DNA of 33,749 nucleotides, from the NCBI GenBank assembly GCA_947074195.1, contig CAMTOS010000025.1, positions 1-33,749 of the forward strand. The letters are read 5' to 3'. The stretch is from an uncultured Bacteroides sp. Lineage in GTDB: Bacteria > Bacteroidota > Bacteroidia > Bacteroidales > Bacteroidaceae. The position numbers and the translations under genes were made by a program. Numbering within the stretch: the stretch's first letter is position 1; every line of letters starts with the position of its first letter. Positions 7,801-17,178 of this stretch are shown here, in pieces. The notes below the pieces were generated by a model that saw only the letters and a program-made list of their open reading frames with translations, did not search any database and was not told where the DNA came from.

Positions 7801-7848
7801 AAAAAAAAATCTGCATCTTTTATACCCAAAAGATATAAAACATGCAGA
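7801..7848 (-). terminator. Terminator of the FecE-type ATPase gene
   Basis: Stem TCTGCAT-c-TTTTATA (7810-7824) with TATAAAA-c-ATGCAGA (7834-7848), one mismatch, followed on the minus strand by a run of nine T residues (forward A-run 7801-7809). Confidence 0.85.
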
Positions 7849-7879
7849 CTTTTTAAGTGATTTGTAAACAGATATTGAA

Positions 7880-8872
7880 TTACTTCAATTTACGCAGAAG
7901 TTCATCGATAGTTGAAAAGCCAATTCTTTGAAGATTTGATTCGATAAGGCAAATTTCATCTTCAATAATCTCAATTTTTAGAGGAAGACTGACGTCATTG
8001 GTCACCTGAAATCCATTGCGCATTAAAGCTTTTCTAACCATTACAGATTTTGTCCCTTCACCAAGAAGGCAAACCGCTTTATGACATTCATTCTCTACCC
8101 GAAATAGTCCGGTTTCTTCATCGAAGACAATTCCTTTGCGTCCAAAGAACCGGTTCAGGGTTCCATCTAATGCCAGATCTTCGGGTGAACCGGTAATCAC
8201 TTCTTTATCTTTTTCCATCAACCAGATATTATCGGCAATTTGGAGCGCCAGTTCAACATCATGTGTAGAAAGAAATATCGTTTTATTGGTTTCGCGGCTT
8301 AACTGATGCAACAATTGCATCATCTCTACTTTGCTTGGAAAATCGAGAAAGGCGGTGGGTTCATCAAGAAAGATCACAGGCGTATCTTGTGCCAGCGCTT
8401 TAGCAATCATCGTCTTTTGTCGTTCCCCGTCACTTAATGTTTGTATGGTTCGTTTAGATAAATGCGGTATTCCTACCATTGTCAAAGCCTTGTCGACAAC
8501 CATTTCATCTTCAGAAGATAAAGCGCCCCAGAAATTGGTGTACGGACAACGCCCCATCCCCACCATTTCACGAACTGTCATGTTGTATATATCGGGCTTA
8601 TCAGTAAGAACCACGCTGATGACTTTTGCGAGTTCGGTTTGGACATAGTCATTCAATTCTTTCCCGGAAAAGAAGATCTCCCCCGAAACCTTTGGCTGAA
8701 ATGCAGAAAGCGTACGCAGTAACGTCGATTTACCTACCCCATTTGCCCCCAAAAGACAAGTCAGTTCACCACTATTTATAGCAGCGTTTATATGACGGGC
8801 AACGATATGCTCCTTTCTTTTTCCGGGATAACCGATGGTGAGATCTTTAAGCTGAATGGTTTCTGTATACAT
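7880..8872 (-). CDS. FecE/BtuD-type ABC transporter ATP-binding protein with C-terminal extension
   Basis: The 330-aa protein has Walker A GANGVGKST, a signature LSDGERQ, Walker B VIFLDEPT and an H-loop STHD. Overall it resembles the ATPases of iron-siderophore, haem and vitamin B12 importers. Such ATPases are usually about 250-265 aa; here about 70 residues follow (starting AVCLLGEGTKSVMVRKALMR) in a glycine-containing alpha/beta-like pattern. No permease or binding-protein gene is in the window: it has its own terminator and a divergent neighbour, so it stands alone. It probably energises an importer encoded elsewhere, or has taken a non-transport role. A possible -7 box (CAAAGATA, forward, 8893-8900) lies upstream. 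Confidence 0.9.
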   Translation of the reverse strand: MYTETIQLKDLTIGYPGKRKEHIVARHINAAINSGELTCLLGANGVGKSTLLRTLSAFQPKVSGEIFFSGKELNDYVQTELAKVISVVLTDKPDIYNMTVREMVGMGRCPYTNFWGALSSEDEMVVDKALTMVGIPHLSKRTIQTLSDGERQKTMIAKALAQDTPVIFLDEPTAFLDFPSKVEMMQLLHQLSRETNKTIFLSTHDVELALQIADNIWLMEKDKEVITGSPEDLALDGTLNRFFGRKGIVFDEETGLFRVENECHKAVCLLGEGTKSVMVRKALMRNGFQVTNDVSLPLKIEIIEDEICLIESNLQRIGFSTIDELLRKLK

Positions 8873-8892
8873 ACATCATTATTTTCTGATGT

Positions 8893-8900
8893 CAAAGATA
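8893..8900 (-). promoter_or_regulatory. Possible -7 box for FecE-type gene
   Basis: TATCTTTG on the minus strand matches TAnnTTTG, about 20 bp before the ATG. No good -33 box is visible at the right spacing. Confidence 0.35.
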
Positions 8901-8962
8901 AACATTTCATCAGGAAAAGAATTTGAAGCCCGATAAAAAGCACTCAATGGATTGACAAATGT

Positions 8963-8993
8963 TTTGTCAGGGCAGGAATAGTTCCTATCTTTG
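8963..8993 (+). promoter_or_regulatory. Promoter for the YidE/AspT-like transporter
   Basis: -33 TTTG (8963-8966), 19-bp spacer, -7 TATCTTTG (8986-8993). The expected start near 9000 leaves a very short leader before the ATG at 9011. Confidence 0.7.
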
Positions 8994-9010
8994 CGGCATA
9001 ATTTCGATAT

Positions 9011-10675
9011 ATGGAATGGCTTAATCAACTTTTTATAGAACATTCTGCTCTTCAGGCAGTGGTTGTTCTTTCTCTTATAGCTGCCATCGGTTTAGGATTG
9101 GGTAAGATAAAAATATTTGGCATCTCTCTTGGAGTTGCCTTTGTGTTCTTTACAGGTATTGTGGCCGGACATTTTGGTTTGTCAATTGACGAACAGATGC
9201 TGAACTATGCCGAAAGTTTTGGTCTTGTAATTTTCGTCTATGCCCTGGGCCTCCAGGTTGGACCCGGTTTTTTCAGCTCTTTCAGAAAAGGAGGTGTAAA
9301 ACTGAATCTTCTGGCGACAGGCGTAGTATTGCTTGGAACATTTATAGCGGTAGTCAGCAGCATAGCTTTTGGCGTGTCACTACCCGATGCAGTGGGTATC
9401 CTCTGTGGAGCAACAACAAACACACCGGCACTTGGTGCGGCACAACAAACCATGAAACAGATGGGAATTGAAAGCAGCACACCAGCATTGGGTTGTGCAG
9501 TTGCCTATCCTTTGGGAGTGGTCGGCGTTATTCTTGCTTTGATGCTGATTCGCAAGGTTCTTGTAAATTCCAGAAACCTGAACGATGGAGAAGGTGAAGA
9601 CAATAATCATACTTATATAGGAGCATTCGAAATTTGTAATCCTGCTATTTTTAATAAAAGTATCAAGGATGCAGCACACATGAGTTATCCGAAATTCGTA
9701 ATTTCGCGTTTATGGCGTGATGGCGCTGTGACTATTCCAACTTCAGAGAAAATTCTTCGTGAAGGCGATCGTTTGCTGGTAGTTGCAGCAGATAAAGATG
9801 TACAGGCATTGACGATACTATTTGGTAAACAAGAGAATACTGACTGGAATAAAGAAGATATCGACTGGAATGCCATCGATAATCAACTGGTATCGCAGGG
9901 TATCGTAATTACACGTCCCGAACTAAATGGCAAAAAGTTGGGCTCATTGCGTTTGCGTAATAATTATGGTATCAACATCAGCCGCGTATATCGTTCAGGA
10001 GTTCAGCTTCTGGCTACACCGGAATTGAGATTGCAGTTGGGCGACAGACTTACGGTTGTTGGCGAGATGAATGCGATTAAAAGTGTAGAAAAGCTATTGG
10101 GGAATGTGATTAAGAACCTGAAAGAACCTAACCTTATTGCCGTATTTGTAGGTATGGTTATTGGTTTAATGGTGGGTGCTATTCCTATTTTGCTGCCCGG
10201 AATGAGTGCTCCGGTTAAACTCGGTCTTGCCGGCGGTCCTATTATTGTTGGTATTCTTATAGGTACATTCGGACCGAGGCTGCATATGGTAACTTACACC
10301 ACCCGAAGCGCCAATCTGATGTTAAGAGCATTAGGTCTTACACTCTATCTGGCTTGCCTTGGATTAAGTTCGGGAGCTCATTTTTTTGAGACCGTTTTCC
10401 GCGCCGAAGGTGCCATGTGGGTAGGTATCGGTGCAGCTATGACAATCATCCCGGTAATTATTATCGGATTTATTGCATTAAAATTGATGAAGATCGATTT
10501 TGGAACTGTTTCGGGAATGCTTTGCGGTAGTATGGCAAATCCTATGGCACTGACCCATGCCAATGAAGTAGTTTCGGGTGACAATCCATCGGTGGCCTAC
10601 GCAACGGTTTATCCGTTTTGTATGTTTATTCGTGTCATCATCGCCCAATTATTATTGATGTTCTTATTAACCTGA
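9011..10675 (+). CDS. AspT/YidE-family antiporter with two RCK-C (TrkA-C) domains
   Basis: The 554-aa membrane protein has the duplicated architecture of the family: an N-terminal block of about five helices (residues 12-185), a cytoplasmic centre with two TrkA-C-like domains (about 205-285 and 290-370) and a second helical block (about 375-554). The two halves share the pattern G-x-GLGLGKIKIFG / FVYALGLQVGPGFF and CGATTNTPAL / CGSMANPMAL, as expected of an internal repeat. Relatives include the aspartate:alanine exchanger AspT and E. coli YidE/YbjL; the substrate of this one is unknown. It is monocistronic-looking, with a strong promoter, and fbp follows 46 bp later, possibly by read-through. 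Confidence 0.9.
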   Translation: MEWLNQLFIEHSALQAVVVLSLIAAIGLGLGKIKIFGISLGVAFVFFTGIVAGHFGLSIDEQMLNYAESFGLVIFVYALGLQVGPGFFSSFRKGGVKLNLLATGVVLLGTFIAVVSSIAFGVSLPDAVGILCGATTNTPALGAAQQTMKQMGIESSTPALGCAVAYPLGVVGVILALMLIRKVLVNSRNLNDGEGEDNNHTYIGAFEICNPAIFNKSIKDAAHMSYPKFVISRLWRDGAVTIPTSEKILREGDRLLVVAADKDVQALTILFGKQENTDWNKEDIDWNAIDNQLVSQGIVITRPELNGKKLGSLRLRNNYGINISRVYRSGVQLLATPELRLQLGDRLTVVGEMNAIKSVEKLLGNVIKNLKEPNLIAVFVGMVIGLMVGAIPILLPGMSAPVKLGLAGGPIIVGILIGTFGPRLHMVTYTTRSANLMLRALGLTLYLACLGLSSGAHFFETVFRAEGAMWVGIGAAMTIIPVIIIGFIALKLMKIDFGTVSGMLCGSMANPMALTHANEVVSGDNPSVAYATVYPFCMFIRVIIAQLLLMFLLT

Positions 10676-10721
10676 TATAAACAAACTAAAAAATATCCCT
10701 AACCACCTAATTTTAAATGAA

Positions 10722-12716
10722 ATGACAGCTCAGAATTCAATCACTCCGGAAAGCATTGCAACCGATCTGCGGTATTTGCAATTATTATCTAGAAGCTTTC
10801 CGACAATTGCAGATGCTGCAACTGAGATTATCAATCTTGAAGCTATTTTAAATCTTCCGAAAGGGACTGAACATTTTCTTACAGATATTCACGGAGAAGA
10901 TGAGGCCTTCCGCCATGTATTGAAAAATGCATCGGGAGCTGTGAAACGCAAAGTAAATGAGATATTCGGCAACACATTACGCGAAGTTGAGAAGAAAGAA
11001 ATTTGTACACTGATTTATTATCCGGAAGAAAAACTCCGGCTGGTAAAGGAACAGGAGACCGACCTGGATGACTGGTATCTGATTACCTTAAATCAGCTGG
11101 TGAAGGTTTGCCAGAATGTATCTTCGAAATATACCCGTTCAAAAGTACGCAAATCTCTGCCAAAGGAATTCTCATATATCATTCAGGAGTTACTTCATGA
11201 ATCGAGCATTGAGCCCAATAAACATGCGTATATTGATGTAATTATCAGCACAATTATTTCTATTAAACGTGCCGACGAATTTATCATTGCGATGTGTAAT
11301 CTGATTCAACGTCTGACTATTGATTCGCTGCATATAGTCGGTGATATTTATGACAGAGGTCCGGGTGCTCATATTATTATGGATACCTTGTGCGATTATC
11401 ACAACTTCGATATTCAGTGGGGTAATCACGATATTTTGTGGATGGGTGCTGCGGCCGGCAACACCAGTTGTATAGCTAATGTTATCCGTATGTCGATGCG
11501 CTATGGCAATCTGAATACACTGGAAGATGGATATAGCATCAATTTATTGCCTTTAGCAACATTCGCTATGGATACTTATGCAGATGACCCGTGTACTATT
11601 TTTAAAACGAAAGCTAATGTTTCGGATGCAAATCACAATGAAAAAACATTGCGACTTATTGCACAAATGCATAAAGCTATCACTGTAATTCAATTTAAAC
11701 TCGAAGCTGGTATTATTGATCGCCATCCTGAATTTGAACTGAATGACCGTAAATTACTTGATAAAATAGATTATGAAAAAGGTGTCTTTGTTTTCGAAGG
11801 AAAAGAATATCCGTTACGCGATTCTCATTTCCCGACGATTGACCCTAAAGATCCCTATAAGCTTACTCCTGAAGAAGATGAACTGGTAAAGAAACTACAG
11901 GATTCTTTTGTAAATAGTGAAAAACTGAAGAAGCATATGCGCTGCCTGTTCACTTATGGTGGCATGTATCTGGTTTGTAACTCTAACCTACTTTATCATG
12001 CTTCAATTCCATTGAATGCAGATGGCAGTTTTAAAGATGTAACTATTGGTAAGAAGAAATATAAAGGTCAGGCATTACTGAATAAAGTAGATCAGTTGAT
12101 TCGTACCGCCTATTTCGATGAAGAGAGTGCTAAAGAGAAGCAATTTGCCATGGATTATATATGGTATGTATGGTGTGGTCCGGATTCTCCATCTTTCGAC
12201 AAAAAGAAAATGGCTACTTTTGAACGTTATTTCCTGACTGATAAAGAACTTCAGAAAGAAGAAAAAGGCTATTATTATGATATGAGAGATAATGAGACAG
12301 TTTGTGATAATATTCTTGCTGAATTTGGAATTACAGGTCCACATTCTCATATTATCAACGGACATGTTCCGGTAAAAACCATCAAAGGAGAACAACCAAT
12401 GAAGGCTAATGGCAAGTTACTCGTTATCGATGGTGGTTTTTCGAAGGCATATCAGCCCGAAACAGGTATTGCCGGATATACCCTGGTATATCATTCACAC
12501 GGAATGCAGCTGGTGCAACATGAACCTTTCCAGTCCTCACAAAAAGCAATTGAAGAGGGTCAGGATATTAAATCGACCACGTTCGTTATTGAATTTAATT
12601 CGCAGCGTATGATGGTGAAAGATACAGATAAAGGAAAAGTGCTTGAAGCGCAGATTTTTGATTTACAGAAATTGCTTGTGGCTTACCGTAATGGGTTGAT
12701 TAAAGAGAAAGTATAA
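10722..12716 (+). CDS. fbp: Fructose-1,6-bisphosphatase, class III
   Basis: The 664-aa protein matches the large class III FBPase family of Firmicutes and Bacteroidetes, which hydrolyses fructose 1,6-bisphosphate to fructose 6-phosphate in gluconeogenesis. Metallophosphatase motifs are in order: LTDIHGEDEAF near residue 55, GDIYDRGPG near 210, WGNHDILWMGA near 240, and a late NGHVPVK near 550. The length is as expected and no break is seen. A convincing promoter is not visible in the 46 bp after the transporter gene. The gene ends at a perfect bidirectional terminator shared with convergent phoU. Confidence 0.95.
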   Translation: MTAQNSITPESIATDLRYLQLLSRSFPTIADAATEIINLEAILNLPKGTEHFLTDIHGEDEAFRHVLKNASGAVKRKVNEIFGNTLREVEKKEICTLIYYPEEKLRLVKEQETDLDDWYLITLNQLVKVCQNVSSKYTRSKVRKSLPKEFSYIIQELLHESSIEPNKHAYIDVIISTIISIKRADEFIIAMCNLIQRLTIDSLHIVGDIYDRGPGAHIIMDTLCDYHNFDIQWGNHDILWMGAAAGNTSCIANVIRMSMRYGNLNTLEDGYSINLLPLATFAMDTYADDPCTIFKTKANVSDANHNEKTLRLIAQMHKAITVIQFKLEAGIIDRHPEFELNDRKLLDKIDYEKGVFVFEGKEYPLRDSHFPTIDPKDPYKLTPEEDELVKKLQDSFVNSEKLKKHMRCLFTYGGMYLVCNSNLLYHASIPLNADGSFKDVTIGKKKYKGQALLNKVDQLIRTAYFDEESAKEKQFAMDYIWYVWCGPDSPSFDKKKMATFERYFLTDKELQKEEKGYYYDMRDNETVCDNILAEFGITGPHSHIINGHVPVKTIKGEQPMKANGKLLVIDGGFSKAYQPETGIAGYTLVYHSHGMQLVQHEPFQSSQKAIEEGQDIKSTTFVIEFNSQRMMVKDTDKGKVLEAQIFDLQKLLVAYRNGLIKEKV

Positions 12717-12726
12717 AACATAATTC

Positions 12727-12764
12727 AACAAAAAAGGATATCGTTGCAGATATCCTTTTTTGTT
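12727..12764. terminator. Bidirectional terminator between fbp and phoU
   Basis: Perfect 16-bp inverted repeat AACAAAAAAGGATATC / GATATCCTTTTTTGTT with a 6-nt loop. It gives a T-run on both strands. Confidence 0.9.
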
Positions 12765-12769
12765 TATTA

Positions 12770-13459
12770 TCATTTGGTTTCTTCATTTTCGTCTAATCTG
12801 CCGCGATGTTTCAGGACTTTGGCATCAATATAAAATACAATCTCCTCGGCAATATTAGTAATATGGTCGCCGGCACGTTCAAGTTTACGGATGATACCTA
12901 TCAGGTCAAGGCAGACCTCGGCACTTTCAGGATGCTGTCTCATATAATTGGCAAGAACCGTTACTGAATTAGCATTAATTTCATCGAGGACATTGTCTTT
13001 AGGGAATATTGAAGTGGCAATATCAATCTTTTCTTCAAGAAGTGCATGCTTGGCCAAATCGAGCATTTCAAGAACTTCAGTAAACATTTCTTCAAACCGT
13101 ATCTCTTTCATCAGTTTATCATCAACTACAGAAGCACCGCACTTAATGATGAAGCGTGATATGCCTTCAGCAAAATCACCAATACGTTCAAGATTGGTAT
13201 TTATCTTTAGCATCGCCAAGACGAAGCGCAAATCTATAGCAAGGGGATTGTATAAGGCAATAATATCTTCCACATCACTATCGATTTTAAGTTCGAAAGT
13301 ATTTACTCTTCTCTCACGTAAGAGTACAGTCTGAGCCAGATCTTTATCACAATTCAATACAGCTTTACCAGAGCGTTGCAGCTGACTATAAACAAGATCC
13401 CACATTTCAGTGATTTCATTTTTGAGTAATTGTAGTTCGGATTCAATAAACTGTACCAT
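12770..13459 (-). CDS. phoU: PhoU phosphate-signalling protein
   Basis: The 229-aa protein is all helical, with the two repeated PhoU motifs: NLERIGDFAEGISRF near residues 88-102 and KLERAGDHITNIAEE near 190-204. These E-x-x-GD sites bind metal in the family. PhoU couples the Pst phosphate importer to the PhoR/PhoB two-component system and restrains phosphate uptake. No pst genes are in the window; the gene stands alone between fbp (convergent, shared terminator) and the PPTase. The 135 bp upstream shows no consensus promoter, so pst genes elsewhere and weak or extended promoter elements should be considered. Confidence 0.93.
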   Translation of the reverse strand: MVQFIESELQLLKNEITEMWDLVYSQLQRSGKAVLNCDKDLAQTVLLRERRVNTFELKIDSDVEDIIALYNPLAIDLRFVLAMLKINTNLERIGDFAEGISRFIIKCGASVVDDKLMKEIRFEEMFTEVLEMLDLAKHALLEEKIDIATSIFPKDNVLDEINANSVTVLANYMRQHPESAEVCLDLIGIIRKLERAGDHITNIAEEIVFYIDAKVLKHRGRLDENEETK

Positions 13460-13594
13460 ATGCGTTGTGATATTAAAATGTTGATTTATTATAAGTTATA
13501 ATTGAACTTACAAAGAAATAGATTTAAGCCGAAAGAGATGTGACGATTAATTGAAATTTATATTTCATTTCTGTTTCAAGCTATAATCACGGAG

Positions 13595-14224
13595 CTAAAA
13601 CCAGGTCCAGGTAAGAACGAAATCCTTGTCGGTGAGATAGTGAATATCAAATATTCGGTGAAAAGATGTTTTATAATCTTTGCCCGTAAAAACACCTCCA
13701 CTTTCGGGCTTAAATTCGGGAATATGCATATGCTCTTTAAAGTCAACTTCAGCAGAGTCCATGCACTTAAACATCGTTTCTTTGGCAGACCAATGTAAAA
13801 GTTTGCTCCATGTGGTGTCTCCATCCATAGCAACAGCAGTTTCATCATCTCGCATAAATCTGGAAGATAAACGATGAATGCGTTGAGCATATTGTTCAAT
13901 ATCAATTCCCACCTGATGACATGGGCTATAAATAACAGCTACATATCCTTTTGTATGTGATATACTGAGATATCCTTTATATGATGGGAAATATGGTTTG
14001 CCACTATCTTCATAGGCTACAGTAATGTGCTGACCTGTTAAGGTATAAAGAAGGGCACGGACAGAAAGCCATTCGAGTTTACGGTGATCAGCAGTAAACC
14101 GAAGTAGTTCGTGCTCGTAATAATCACGTTCGGGCAAAATCAATAAGAGTTCTTCAACGTTTTCTTCAATTTTCCATATGCCCAGCTGTATGGCATCATT
14201 TTTCAATTCATAATATAATCCCAT
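13595..14224 (-). CDS. 4'-phosphopantetheinyl transferase superfamily protein
   Basis: The 209-aa protein carries the Sfp/AcpS-superfamily signature: HQVGIDIEQ (Mg-binding Asp near residue 110) and WSAKETMFKC (the WxxKEx6K-type motif, near 148-157). SISHTKGYVAVIYS before them matches the SxSHS segment. Such enzymes move the phosphopantetheine arm from CoA to carrier proteins. The partner carrier protein is not in the window. It starts 2 bp after gldE on the same strand, so the two are cotranscribed. Confidence 0.88.
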   Translation of the reverse strand: MGLYYELKNDAIQLGIWKIEENVEELLLILPERDYYEHELLRFTADHRKLEWLSVRALLYTLTGQHITVAYEDSGKPYFPSYKGYLSISHTKGYVAVIYSPCHQVGIDIEQYAQRIHRLSSRFMRDDETAVAMDGDTTWSKLLHWSAKETMFKCMDSAEVDFKEHMHIPEFKPESGGVFTGKDYKTSFHRIFDIHYLTDKDFVLTWTWF

Positions 14225-14226
14225 CT

Positions 14227-15567
14227 TTACTCTTCGTTGGTTACAATTGGGTTAATCGTGAATTTTACCTTAAGTATACGACGGTTATCCATGGCAAGAA
14301 TATCAAAGTCATAATTCTTATAGCTGAGTTTCTCGTGAACTTTAGGGAATTCACCTTTTATCTCGAGCACCAAACCGGCAAGGGTATCGGCTTCACCAGA
14401 TACTTTTTCGAAATCTTCTTCTTTAAGTTGAGTTACTTTGTAAAAATCTGAAAGAAGTGTTTTTGCCTCGAAAATCCAGGTATGATCATTTATCTGAGTA
14501 TATGTTCTTTCCTCATCATCGTATTCATCATGAATTTCACCTACAATTTCTTCAATAATATCTTCCATAGTAACAATACCCGAAGTACCACCAAATTCAT
14601 CGACTACAATAGCGATATGGATCTTGTTTGCCTGAAAATCACGCAAAAGGTCGTCTATCATTTTAGTTTCCGGAACGAAATATGCCGGACGGATAAGTGA
14701 TTGCCATCTGAAGTTTTCGTTTTTAGTCAGATGCGGTAATAAGTCTTTTATATAAAGGATTCCTTTGATGTTATCACGTGAACCAGCATAGACCGGAATT
14801 CGCGAATAGGCATTATCAACAATACATTTCATTACATCATTAAAAGATGAACGTATATCCAGATCAACAATATCAAGACGTGAAGTCATGACTTCTTTAG
14901 CCGTCTCTCCGCCAAAGCGAATAATGCCTTCTAAAATATTGTTTTCTTCTTTCAATTCCTCTTTATCGGTAAGCTCTAAAGCTTGCGAAAGTTCATCAAC
15001 AGAAATACTGTGACGACGTTTTGCAAAGTATTTATTTAAAAATCCGGTTGAATGTACCAGCAGGTATGATAGCGGTTTAAATACTGTACGCAATGCATAG
15101 ATGCCAGGGGCGGCAAAACGACAGAATTTTAGTGTGCGCTGAGTTGAATAAATCTTAGGCATGATTTCACCAAACAGCAATAACAGGAAAGTAAGAATAA
15201 CGGTAAGTATTACGAACTCGGCAATGCCTGAATGAAACTCGAACACACTCAGAAAAAAGAAGTTGCACAGCATAATGATGGTTACATTTACAAAATTGTT
15301 TGTTATCAAAACTGTAGCAAGCAGGCTTTCTGAGTTATCCAGAAGGCTTCTTATCTTTAAATCAGCAGGATGCGAATCTTCTTCGACTTCGTTAAGGTCA
15401 TTTGGTGATAGTGAGAAGAAAGCAATTTCAGAGGCAGAGGCAAAACCTGAAGCCAACAAAAGAATGGCAGCAAGTATGATGGCCAAAATAGCAGAAAACG
15501 AGGGAACATGAATGGTGATATTACTGAAAATATCAAGAAACTGGCGTAAATAATCGTCTGAGTCCAA
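14227..15567 (-). CDS. gldE: GldE-like CNNM/CBS-domain membrane protein
   Basis: The 446-aa protein has a DUF21/CNNM transmembrane part (about residues 20-190, with ASGFASASEIAFFSLSPNDL), a CBS pair (about 210-340, with VMTSRLDIVDLD and VVDEFGGTSGIVTMEDIIEE) and a CorC/HlyC C-terminal domain. In Bacteroidetes this family next to ssb and mutY is annotated GldE, a gliding-motility-associated protein, but it also occurs in non-gliding members; ion transport related to CorC is a reasonable alternative. A terminator lies between ssb and this gene, yet no consensus promoter is visible in the gap. The PPTase gene follows at 2 bp. Confidence 0.88.
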   Translation of the reverse strand: MDSDDYLRQFLDIFSNITIHVPSFSAILAIILAAILLLASGFASASEIAFFSLSPNDLNEVEEDSHPADLKIRSLLDNSESLLATVLITNNFVNVTIIMLCNFFFLSVFEFHSGIAEFVILTVILTFLLLLFGEIMPKIYSTQRTLKFCRFAAPGIYALRTVFKPLSYLLVHSTGFLNKYFAKRRHSISVDELSQALELTDKEELKEENNILEGIIRFGGETAKEVMTSRLDIVDLDIRSSFNDVMKCIVDNAYSRIPVYAGSRDNIKGILYIKDLLPHLTKNENFRWQSLIRPAYFVPETKMIDDLLRDFQANKIHIAIVVDEFGGTSGIVTMEDIIEEIVGEIHDEYDDEERTYTQINDHTWIFEAKTLLSDFYKVTQLKEEDFEKVSGEADTLAGLVLEIKGEFPKVHEKLSYKNYDFDILAMDNRRILKVKFTINPIVTNEE

Positions 15568-15588
15568 AATGGTTTATTTTAGTGAAAC

Positions 15589-15626
15589 AAAAACTTTCAG
15601 AAGCATGAATTCTTTGCTTCTGAAAG
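15589..15626 (-). terminator. Terminator of ssb
   Basis: Perfect 12-bp stem CTTTCAGAAGCA (15594-15605) with TGCTTCTGAAAG (15615-15626), 9-nt loop, and five T residues on the minus strand (15593-15589). Confidence 0.85.
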
Positions 15627-15640
15627 CATTATCTAAACTT

Positions 15641-16075
15641 TTAAAAAGGTAATTCTTCTTTTTGATCAGGTTGTTTGGCAGGTTCATTAGCTGCCGCAGG
15701 AGCTGTTTGTGCAGATGGAGCATGTCCGTTATTTTGTGTATTACGGGCACTCAGCATTTCCATATTATCAACAAAAATCTCAGTCACATATCGTTTATTG
15801 CCCGACTGATCGTCGTATGATCGTGATTTGATTTTTCCTTCAACGTATAATTTATCTCCTTTATGCACATACTTCTCGGCAATTTCGGCCAGTCCGCGCC
15901 ATAAAACAAGATTGTGCCATTCTGTTCGTTCGGGCACCTGAGTTCCGTTATTTAAAGTATAACCTTTTTCTGTTGTAGCCAAAGGAAAAGTAGCTACTGC
16001 AATACCGGTATCCAAATATCTAACTTCAGGGTCTTTGCCTACATTTCCTAACAAAATGACTTTATTTACTGACAT
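15641..16075 (-). CDS. ssb: Single-stranded DNA-binding protein
   Basis: The 144-aa protein has an N-terminal OB fold (MSVNKVILLGNVGKDPEVRY to about residue 105), a flexible Asn/Pro/Ala/Gln-rich linker and the acidic tip EELPF that recruits partner proteins in replication and repair. Length and layout are normal. It lies 50 bp after mutY on the same strand, has its own likely promoter inside that gap and mutY's end, and is followed by a strong terminator. Confidence 0.97.
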   Translation of the reverse strand: MSVNKVILLGNVGKDPEVRYLDTGIAVATFPLATTEKGYTLNNGTQVPERTEWHNLVLWRGLAEIAEKYVHKGDKLYVEGKIKSRSYDDQSGNKRYVTEIFVDNMEMLSARNTQNNGHAPSAQTAPAAANEPAKQPDQKEELPF

Positions 16076-16102
16076 ATTTTTCTTTTTTTAAGTATTATCT
16101 GC

Positions 16103-16134
16103 CAAATATAAACATTATTAAAATATCAAACAAC
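16103..16134 (-). promoter_or_regulatory. Promoter for ssb
   Basis: Minus-strand -7 box TATATTTG (16110-16103) matches TAnnTTTG; GTTG at 16134-16131 (20-bp spacer) or TTTG at 16130-16127 (16-bp spacer) could be -33. It overlaps the end of mutY. Confidence 0.5.
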
Positions 16135-17178
16135 AGAAGATATGATTTTTTCAATGAATATTTCAATCGGTTTGGGCATTGCATATAAATCTGTATCATT
16201 TATGGAAACTGATATAAAATCTTCATTCATATGTAATTGCTCTGTCAACACTATGTCATAAAATTTGATAAAAAGTGTTTGATGAGATAAAATATGTTTC
16301 ATCTGATGACAAAATACTATATCAGTTTCCGCCTTAAATATGGCGTTCATAGAGATAAATTCGTTCGATTGTGTTAAATCATCAATAGATAATTCTGCAA
16401 ATGTTTCGATTAATGGTAGCTCATAGAGGTTTTTCCATATATCATCGGCTATCCTTTTTCGCAACACAAAAGAATCATTGAAACGGATCATAAAATAGTT
16501 GAAATAACGATTTCTATTCTTGTTTTTATTAAGTTTAACCGGCAATTTATCTACAAGTTTAGAGCTATAAGCTCCGCAACTTTCAATTAAAGGACATAGG
16601 TTACAAGATGGAGATTTTGGTACACATTGCAAGGCTCCGAAATCCATAATAGCCTGATTGTAAATTTCAGGATGTGGTGTATACAACATTTCTCTGGCAA
16701 GCGTTGCGAAAAGTTTATGGCCAGCAGTGGTATTAATGGGTTGTGGTATATTAAAATAACGTGCAAGAACCCGATATACATTTCCATCTAAAACGGCATA
16801 TGGCATATGATAGGCAAAAGAACAAATAGCAGCAGCTGTGTATTCTCCAACTCCTTTCAGAGCAAGTACATCTTCATATTTATCAGGAAACTTACCATTC
16901 ATGCTCTTTGCTGCAGCATGCAAATTTCTGGCCCGGGAGTAATATCCTAATCCTTGCCAGTATTTCAGCACTTCATCTTCAGAAGCAGAAGCAAGTGATT
17001 GTATATCAGGAAATCGTTCAATAAAGCGAACAAAGTAATCATATCCTTGCGCAACACGAGTTTGCTGTAAAATAATTTCGGATATCCAGATTATATAAGG
17101 ATCTTTAGTATGACGCCATGGTAAATTGCGTTTATGATGATTATACCATTCGATTATTTCAGAGGTAAATTGATTCAT
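16126..17178 (-). CDS. mutY: A/G-specific adenine DNA glycosylase
   Basis: This 350-aa base-excision repair enzyme removes adenine paired with 8-oxoguanine. Visible features are the catalytic region SEIILQQTRV (Glu34), a helix-hairpin-helix LKGVGEYTAAAI, the catalytic Asp in VLDGNVYRV near residue 130, and four iron-sulfur cysteines spaced C-x6-C-x2-C-x5-C (CVPKSPSCNLCPLIESC). The C-terminal third is the NUDIX-like domain that reads 8-oxoG. Order mutY-ssb-gldE is common in Bacteroidales. A possible -7 box (CAAAAATA, forward, 17246-17253) lies upstream without a clear -33. Confidence 0.95.
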   Translation of the reverse strand: MNQFTSEIIEWYNHHKRNLPWRHTKDPYIIWISEIILQQTRVAQGYDYFVRFIERFPDIQSLASASEDEVLKYWQGLGYYSRARNLHAAAKSMNGKFPDKYEDVLALKGVGEYTAAAICSFAYHMPYAVLDGNVYRVLARYFNIPQPINTTAGHKLFATLAREMLYTPHPEIYNQAIMDFGALQCVPKSPSCNLCPLIESCGAYSSKLVDKLPVKLNKNKNRNRYFNYFMIRFNDSFVLRKRIADDIWKNLYELPLIETFAELSIDDLTQSNEFISMNAIFKAETDIVFCHQMKHILSHQTLFIKFYDIVLTEQLHMNEDFISVSINDTDLYAMPKPIEIFIEKIISSVV

